The notes beneath the pieces were generated by a model. That model saw only the letters and a program-made list of their open reading frames with translations, was not told where the DNA came from and made no database searches. 9,848 nt of DNA from Deltaproteobacteria bacterium (GTDB taxonomy: Bacteria > Desulfobacterota > DSM-4660 > Desulfatiglandales > Desulfatiglandaceae), in assembly GCA_018644785.1 (NCBI GenBank), contig JABGPV010000192.1, forward strand, positions 1 to 9,848. The letters run 5' to 3'. Position numbers and translations under genes: made by a program. Each line of letters starts with the position of its first letter. Within the stretch, counting starts at the first letter, position 1. Shown here one piece after another: positions 6,058-9,848 of the stretch.

Positions 6058-7359
6058 ATGGAACCGCTAACCATAAATCGAAAAGAGAGCAGATTAAGAG
6101 TTGCTCCGGAATGGGCGGATGTCTGCTTCACCTGCGGCACGTGTGCAGGGGGGTGTCCCGTTACCGGTATTGACGGCATGGACCCCAGAAAGGCTGTTCG
6201 AATGGCCGCCCTTGGCCTGGACCAGGAGCTGATCGATTCACGCTTCCCCTGGATCTGCACCTTGTGCGGGCGTTGCGAATATGCCTGTCCTCAAGGGGTG
6301 GAAATCCTGAAAATGATGCGTCGGGCCAGGGGCCTTCGGGAACGGGACAAGGTTCCGGGTCCCATTCACAAAGGCGTCATGATGTGTCTGGAAAGAGGCA
6401 ACAATCTCGGCATTCCCAAGGACGATTTCCTGTTCCTTTTGGCGGATTTGGCCAAGGAAATGGATGAAGACGAAGGTTTTCCGGGTTTCTATGCCCCTGT
6501 GGACAAGAAGGGCGCCAACATTCTGGTGACCGTCAATTCCAAGGAGCCTTTTGGAGAACCGGACGACATGAAGTTCTGGTGGCGCATATTCTATGCGGCC
6601 AGAGAGGACTGGACCACAACATCCACCGAATGGGAAGGGGTCAATTGGGGCCTTTTTTCAGGGGATGATGAGTCCATGAAGGAGGTTGTCGGACGAATTG
6701 TCAAGCATTTGGAGGAACTGGAGTGCAGCACGCTACTCCTCCCCGAATGAGGCCACGCTTACTTCGCGACCAGGCTTGGTCTGCAAACGTGGTTTCCGGA
6801 AGTATTCGACAAAGTCCGAGTCGTATCCGTTCATGAACTCTTGAAAGAGTACATTGAAACCGGACGGATCAAACTCGATAAATCCATTCACAAAGAACTC
6901 ACCACATTTCATGATCCCTGCAATTACGGTCGAAAAAGCATGAAGACATTCGGCGAGGCTTTTTTCGAAGAGCCCCGTTGGGTGACCCAGCAGTGTTGTG
7001 AAAACTACGTGGATATGCACCCGAACCGCATGAACAATTTCTGTTGTGGCGCCGGCGGTGGCGCTTGGGCCATGCCCTATGATGCGGAACGGGTCTATTA
7101 CGGCCGCGTAAAAGCTCAGCAGATCATAGAGACCCAGGCCAAGATGGTGATTGCGCCCTGCCACAACTGCCGTGACCAGATCATGAAAGGCCTGACCAAA
7201 GAGTTTGGTCTGGATCTTGAGACAAAATACCTGTGGGAACTGGTGGCCGATTCTCTGGACATAGAACCATGGACCGAAGAAGAAATCAAAACGGCCAATG
7301 AGTTGAGAGACGCCCAGTACGAAAGGGACGATGTCGATCTGGATGATATGGAATGGTAG
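6058..7359 (+). CDS. Selenocysteine-containing HdrC/HdrD/DsrK-like Fe-S oxidoreductase (TGA at 6748-6750 read as Sec)
   Basis: A 433-residue protein if the in-frame TGA at codon 231 is decoded. Both sides of the TGA are in the same frame with no other stop, and they join into one family architecture, so no frameshift is needed. The N-terminus has two HdrC-like 4Fe-4S motifs: C23/C26/C29/C33 (CFTCGTCAGGCP) and C67/C70/C73/C77 (CTLCGRCEYACP). A middle region follows, then LLPE-Sec-GHAY at 231, HDPC (C288), NFCCGAGGG (C329, C330) and PCHNC (C368, C371). The last five cysteines form one CCG-type site, which in HdrB and HdrD binds a noncubane 4Fe-4S cluster used for disulfide chemistry. Sec231 takes the place of a cysteine expected in ECGHA-like motifs of DsrK-type proteins. 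The start is ATG 6058, set by GGAGGAGG seven bases upstream; TTG at 6055 is less likely. No signal peptide or membrane span is seen. It probably acts as a cytoplasmic electron carrier or thiol/disulfide reductase; the partner is unknown. Ordinary annotation would split it at 6750. Confidence 0.88.
6748..6750 (+). other. UGA selenocysteine codon
   Basis: TGA lies between CTC-CCC-GAA and GGC-CAC-GCT, giving PE-U-GHA in a frame that continues unbroken for another 203 codons. The downstream half has all the expected CCG-domain cysteines. No ribosome binding site or convincing start codon precedes the downstream part at the correct place, so separate translation is unlikely. Confidence 0.85.
6751..6793 (+). 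promoter_or_regulatory. Bacterial SECIS-like hairpin directly after the UGA
   Basis: The apical stem GACCA (6768-6772) pairs with TGGTC (6777-6781) around a GGCT tetraloop (6773-6776). It extends through GC/GC (6766-6767 with 6783-6784) after a bulged U at 6782, then a loose TT/AA, and is closed by CCACG/CGTGG (6753-6757 with 6788-6792) plus a G-U pair. The two loop guanines start 22 nt after the UGA, inside the range used by bacterial SECIS elements, and a G in the first loop positions plus a nearby bulged U are the features SelB needs. The bulge is on the 3' side, unlike E. coli fdhF. Confidence 0.72.
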
Positions 7360-7397
7360 CAGTTTCCGCCATCCAAATGGACTGATACGTGTCATGT

Positions 7398-7430
7398 AAA
7401 AAAGGCCCTCGATGATCGGGGGCCTTTTTT
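7398..7430. terminator. Bidirectional rho-independent terminator
   Basis: AAAAAAGGCCC (7398-7408) pairs perfectly with GGGCCTTTTTT (7420-7430). The stem continues inward through TCGA/TCGG with one G-U pair to a TGA loop. Six T residues on each strand make it work both ways: it ends the selenoprotein gene 38 bp downstream of its stop and the tusA operon coming from the other side. Confidence 0.92.
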
Positions 7431-7485
7431 ATGAAAAATTGCTTGAGTTCTTCATGTTTTGCAGCAATTCATGTAATCAATAAGA

Positions 7486-7725
7486 TTACTTGATTTTCAA
7501 ATAAAACATGACTCGGCCGTCTTCCTCTTTCATGCCGAGTAATTCATGACCCGATTTTTTGGCAAATGATGGGAGGTCGTTTTTGGTGCCCGGATCGGTG
7601 CTGATGATCTCCAGAACCTGCCCCGGTTGCATATTTTTCAGGTGTTTCTTGGTTTTGAGAAGCGGCATGGGGCAGCTAAGCCCGCTGCAATCCAGGGTAT
7701 CGTCCGGTGTGATGTTTTCTGCCAT
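7486..7725 (-). CDS. TusA-family sulfur-carrier protein
   Basis: A 79-residue protein of the TusA/SirA/YedF family, at the usual length for the single-domain form. The hallmark is LDCSGLSCPMPLLKTKK, with the CPxP active site at C18-P19-M20-P21. C18 is expected to carry a persulfide and hand sulfur to tRNA thiolation, molybdenum cofactor, DsrE/DsrC-type or similar partners. Asp12-Cys13 precede the motif, as in many relatives. GGAGGA lies about seven bases upstream of the ATG. It follows the TPR gene by 72 bp and is probably co-transcribed. It converges on the selenoprotein gene. If that protein is DsrK-like, a sulfur-relay link is possible, but position is the only evidence. The exact subfamily (TusA or YedF) cannot be set from this sequence alone. 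Confidence 0.9.
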   Translation of the reverse strand: MAENITPDDTLDCSGLSCPMPLLKTKKHLKNMQPGQVLEIISTDPGTKNDLPSFAKKSGHELLGMKEEDGRVMFYLKIK

Positions 7726-7797
7726 GATTTTTCCTCCAAAATAAAATTTGATAAATTCAATATAAATCGCTGTGTGATTGCCAATGAAATCAAAGAC

Positions 7798-8214
7798 TCA
7801 GCAACCCTCGTCTTCAACAATGACGAAGGCAGGTTTTTTCTTGGGCTTCGTCGGTGGCGGGGTTTTGGCTGTGGGAGCCTTGGCCTGTTGTTCAGAACGT
7901 GTGGATGTATCGGGCATAACGAGGTTTGCGTCCTTTTCAACCTTTTCGGCCAATGCAAAAATCACGGCCTGATCATAATATGCCCAGGCGGACACAGACG
8001 AAGGATCTGCCTGTACCGCTTTTCGAAAATATTCTTTTGCGTCCAGGTATTTCCCCCGTTGATAAGCTTCCTGGCCATGCCGTATCATTTTTGCACAGAA
8101 CGCTTTGTCAGGACCTTTCCGGGATGATTCTTCCGCCGGAACAGTTGGGGGAAAGAGCAGAAACAGCGCCAGGAAAAGACCTGTAAGGGATTTGAGAAAA
8201 AACTTTTTTTCCAT
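7798..8214 (-). CDS. Exported small TPR protein
   Basis: A 138-residue protein with a clear Sec signal peptide: KK near the start, a hydrophobic stretch at 9-22 (LTGLFLALFLLF..) and a likely cleavage after VPA (residue 27). There is no lipobox. One TPR-like repeat covers about residues 45-79 (GQEAYQRGKYLDAKEYFRKA..DP). After it come a short helix and a Pro/Lys/Ala-rich linker (about 108-127), ending in VIVEDEGC. Cysteines are C40 and the terminal C138. It is probably a periplasmic protein-protein interaction factor; no partner can be named. AAGGAG seven bases before the ATG supports the start. Its own promoter is predicted at 8267-8295. The stop TGA is followed by 24 in-frame sense codons up to the tusA ATG, which I take as chance. 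Confidence 0.82.
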   Translation of the reverse strand: MEKKFFLKSLTGLFLALFLLFPPTVPAEESSRKGPDKAFCAKMIRHGQEAYQRGKYLDAKEYFRKAVQADPSSVSAWAYYDQAVIFALAEKVEKDANLVMPDTSTRSEQQAKAPTAKTPPPTKPKKKPAFVIVEDEGC

Positions 8215-8266
8215 GGGAATCTCCTTTTTGGCAAATTTGAGATGGACGAAAGCTTATGATAGCCGA

Positions 8267-8295
8267 AAACTACCAGGCAAAACGATTTTTGTCAA
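8267..8295 (-). promoter_or_regulatory. Sigma-70 promoter of the TPR-tusA operon
   Basis: On the minus strand a perfect -35 TTGACA (8290-8295) is followed after 17 bases by TAGTTT (8267-8272), with the extended -10 element TGG just before it. The leader to the ATG at 8214 would be about 47 nt. No separate promoter is apparent in the 72-bp gap before tusA. Confidence 0.55.
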
Positions 8296-8356
8296 TATGG
8301 GAAACACAGTTATGGAGGTCTTATGAAGTCTCTTTCTGCATGAAGTCGAGGCTGTT

Positions 8357-8373
8357 ATTCACTATATGTGAAT
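8357..8373. repeat. Inverted repeat upstream of mpl (ATTCAC-N5-GTGAAT)
   Basis: A perfect 6-bp inverted repeat with a TATAT spacer, 36 bp upstream of the mpl ATG. It could be an operator for mpl, or chance. ATGAAGTC also occurs twice just before it (8323-8330 and 8340-8347). I found no strong sigma-70 promoter for mpl in this gap. Confidence 0.35.
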
Positions 8374-8409
8374 TTTTCAAACGGTATGGCTCACAATAAG
8401 GAGTTTTCC

Positions 8410-9848
8410 ATGTCTTTCCAATCGGAAAAAGTATCTGAGGACCTTGAGTTGAAGCCTGAATTGAACGAACGTCCCGAAAAACTGTCCCATGTTCATTTGA
8501 TGGGTGTTTGTGGAACAGGAATGGCGTCACTTGCGGGAATGCTCAAGGAGCAGGGATATGGGGTTACAGGCTCAGATGCGAATGTTTACCCTCCCATGAG
8601 TCTGCTTCTTGAATCGCTGGGAATTCCGGTGTTTGACGGCTATGGACCTGGGAACCTGTCACCGGAACCTGATATGGTCATTGTGGGCAATGTGATCACC
8701 CGGGTGAACCCAGAGGCTGCTGAACTTTCACGCCTCAGGTTGCCGTATCTTTCCTTTCCTCAGGCCATCAGGCAGTTTGCCATCGGGGATAAAAAATCTA
8801 TTGTCATCAGCGGTACCCACGGCAAGACGACGACTGCTTCATTGATTGCCTGGATACTGGAGACGGCCGGAATGGATCCGGGTTTTATGATTGGTGGCAT
8901 ACCCCGAAATTTTGAAACAAACTTCAAGTTGGGTGAAGGGCGTTATTTTGTTATTGAAGGGGATGAATATGATTCCGCTTTTTTTGACAAAGGACCAAAG
9001 TTTCTACACTATAACCCGTTGTTTGTCATTCTGACCAGTATCGAATTTGATCATGCGGATATTTACCGGGATCTGGACCATGTGATTGGCAGTTTTCGAA
9101 AGCTCATGGATTTGATTCCTACTGACGGACGTCTGATTGCCAATGGCGACGATGAAACCATTTGTCGTGAAATCACGCGGGCGGCATGTGAGGTTGAAAC
9201 CTACGGTTTCGGCAAGAAGAATCATTGGCAGATCGCGAATATGGATGATTCGAAAGCATTTACCGCAGTTAAGGTGGTCCAGGGAGGGCAGGCACAGACA
9301 ACCTTTGAAACGCCGCTTTTTGGCCGCCATAATATCTCAAATCTAATGTCCGCGGTCGTTCTGGCGCACGTTCTGGGTGTGCCTCGGGATGCCCTGTTCA
9401 GCGCGCTGAAAACATTTAAGGGTGTCAAGCGGCGCCAGGAGATCATTGGCGAGAAAAAGGGGATTATGGTGATGGACGATTTTGCCCATCACCCCACAGC
9501 CGTAAAAGAAACCGTTCAGGCAGTGAAGCAGAAGTATCCCCATCGGCGTCTGGTTGTCGTATTTGAACCCAGAAGCAACTCCAGTCGACGAAATATTTTT
9601 CAGGCGCAATACGCCGGTTCGTTTGATGATGGGGATGTTATGATGATTCGTGAACCCCCCATGATGGAGAAAATTCCTGTGGCGGAGCGTTTTTCTGTCG
9701 GGCAGTTGGTTTCCGATCTTGGGACAAAGGGACTTGAGGCCCATTGTTTTGCGGACACGGATTCCTTACTGGCGTCTTTGTTGTCCGGAAGCAGGGCAGG
9801 GGATATGGTGCTCATCATGTCCAACGGCGGTTTTGATGACCTGCACCA
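8410..9848 (+). CDS. mpl: UDP-N-acetylmuramate:L-Ala-gamma-D-Glu-meso-DAP ligase, 3' end outside window
   Basis: This is a Mur-ligase-family enzyme that reattaches the recycled tripeptide L-Ala-gamma-D-Glu-meso-DAP to UDP-MurNAc in the cytoplasm. The 479 codons present cover almost the whole protein; E. coli Mpl has 457 residues. The N-terminal domain starts after a ~25-residue extension with HLMGVCGTGMASLAGML (29-45). The ATP-binding P-loop is SGTHGKTTT (134-142). VIEGDEYDSAFFDKGP (181-196) and the EFDHADIY motif (212-219) are characteristic of Mpl rather than MurC. Further motifs are FGRHNISN, DDFAHHPTAV and FEPRSNSSRR. The frame is open to the last base, close to the usual end (LIMSNGGFDDLH). 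AAGGAG (8398-8403) precedes the ATG by six bases. Its presence implies meso-DAP peptidoglycan and a recycling pathway, as in Gram-negative bacteria. No functional link to its neighbours is evident. Confidence 0.95.
   Translation, partial: MSFQSEKVSEDLELKPELNERPEKLSHVHLMGVCGTGMASLAGMLKEQGYGVTGSDANVYPPMSLLLESLGIPVFDGYGPGNLSPEPDMVIVGNVITRVNPEAAELSRLRLPYLSFPQAIRQFAIGDKKSIVISGTHGKTTTASLIAWILETAGMDPGFMIGGIPRNFETNFKLGEGRYFVIEGDEYDSAFFDKGPKFLHYNPLFVILTSIEFDHADIYRDLDHVIGSFRKLMDLIPTDGRLIANGDDETICREITRAACEVETYGFGKKNHWQIANMDDSKAFTAVKVVQGGQAQTTFETPLFGRHNISNLMSAVVLAHVLGVPRDALFSALKTFKGVKRRQEIIGEKKGIMVMDDFAHHPTAVKETVQAVKQKYPHRRLVVVFEPRSNSSRRNIFQAQYAGSFDDGDVMMIREPPMMEKIPVAERFSVGQLVSDLGTKGLEAHCFADTDSLLASLLSGSRAGDMVLIMSNGGFDDLH

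Noticed and set aside
6741..6760. Frameshift or pseudogene explanation for the broken Fe-S protein.
   Set aside because: The two halves share one reading frame, so no indel is needed. All motifs are intact, and a SECIS-like hairpin follows the TGA. A point-mutation pseudogene remains possible but is less likely.
6841..7359. A separate 172-residue gene beginning at 6841 after a truncated Fe-S protein.
   Set aside because: The proposed start (TTG) has no convincing ribosome binding site, and the region 6751-6840 encodes in-frame residues that match the family. Reading the TGA as Sec explains both halves.
6733..7395. 220-codon open frame on the minus strand opposite the selenoprotein's C-terminal half.
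   Set aside because: It overlaps fully with a region encoding clear CCG-domain motifs on the plus strand. Its translation shows no recognisable domain, and it crosses the terminator at 7398 only by proximity.
7726..7800. The TPR gene's TGA followed by 24 in-frame sense codons into tusA, as a second Sec codon or readthrough fusion.
   Set aside because: tusA has its own GGAGGA ribosome binding site and the canonical TusA length. The intervening translation has no domain character, and I see no SECIS-like hairpin after the TGA.

Overview
The window looks like the chromosome of an anaerobic, sulfate-reducer-type Desulfobacterota (Desulfococcus/Desulfosarcina-like). That placement is an inference from gene content: a glutaryl-CoA dehydrogenase with the residue pattern of the nondecarboxylating type beside a glutaconyl-CoA decarboxylase alpha subunit, an HdrC/HdrD/DsrK-like iron-sulfur protein, and what appears to be a selenocysteine codon. 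No tRNA, rRNA, IS element, phage gene or CRISPR array is visible. All genes have good ribosome binding sites and ordinary core-like character.

Layout. (1) 2-1069 (+): 3' part of a PAS-AAA+-Fis sigma-54 activator, cut by the window edge. (2) 1070-1323: a gap with a nested set of inverted repeats (1082-1167), then a near-perfect FNR-type palindrome (1185-1200) placed at about -41 from a good -10 box. (3) 1324-2813 (+): a two-gene, ATGA-overlapping operon of a zinc-ribbon/HD-domain protein and a cysteine-rich ferredoxin-type protein, closed by a strong terminator (2830-2867). (4) 2880-5799 (-): glutaryl-CoA dehydrogenase then glutaconyl-CoA decarboxylase alpha subunit, 22 bp apart. (5) 5800-6057: divergent promoter region with a perfect 14-bp palindrome. 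(6) 6058-7359 (+): one 433-residue Fe-S protein whose frame is crossed by a single TGA (6748-6750) exactly where the motif PE-Cys-GHA would be expected. A hairpin resembling a bacterial SECIS follows at once, so I annotate it as a selenoprotein rather than two ORFs or a pseudogene. (7) 7398-7430: bidirectional terminator. (8) 7486-8214 (-): secreted TPR protein and a TusA-family protein. (9) 8410-9848 (+): mpl, running off the window end.

How the genes fit together. The dehydrogenase and decarboxylase oxidise glutaryl-CoA to glutaconyl-CoA and then decarboxylate it to crotonyl-CoA, with sodium export conserving the decarboxylation energy. This is the lower branch of anaerobic benzoyl-CoA, lysine or tryptophan degradation. 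The divergently transcribed selenoprotein has two 4Fe-4S clusters and a CCG-type cysteine motif, as in HdrD, DsrK and related electron-transfer subunits. It may take part in reoxidising electron carriers used by this pathway, but that link rests only on position. The putative FNR/HcpR-type control of the HD/ferredoxin operon suggests a redox or nitrosative-stress response. The most striking content is the apparent Sec codon in the Fe-S oxidoreductase.
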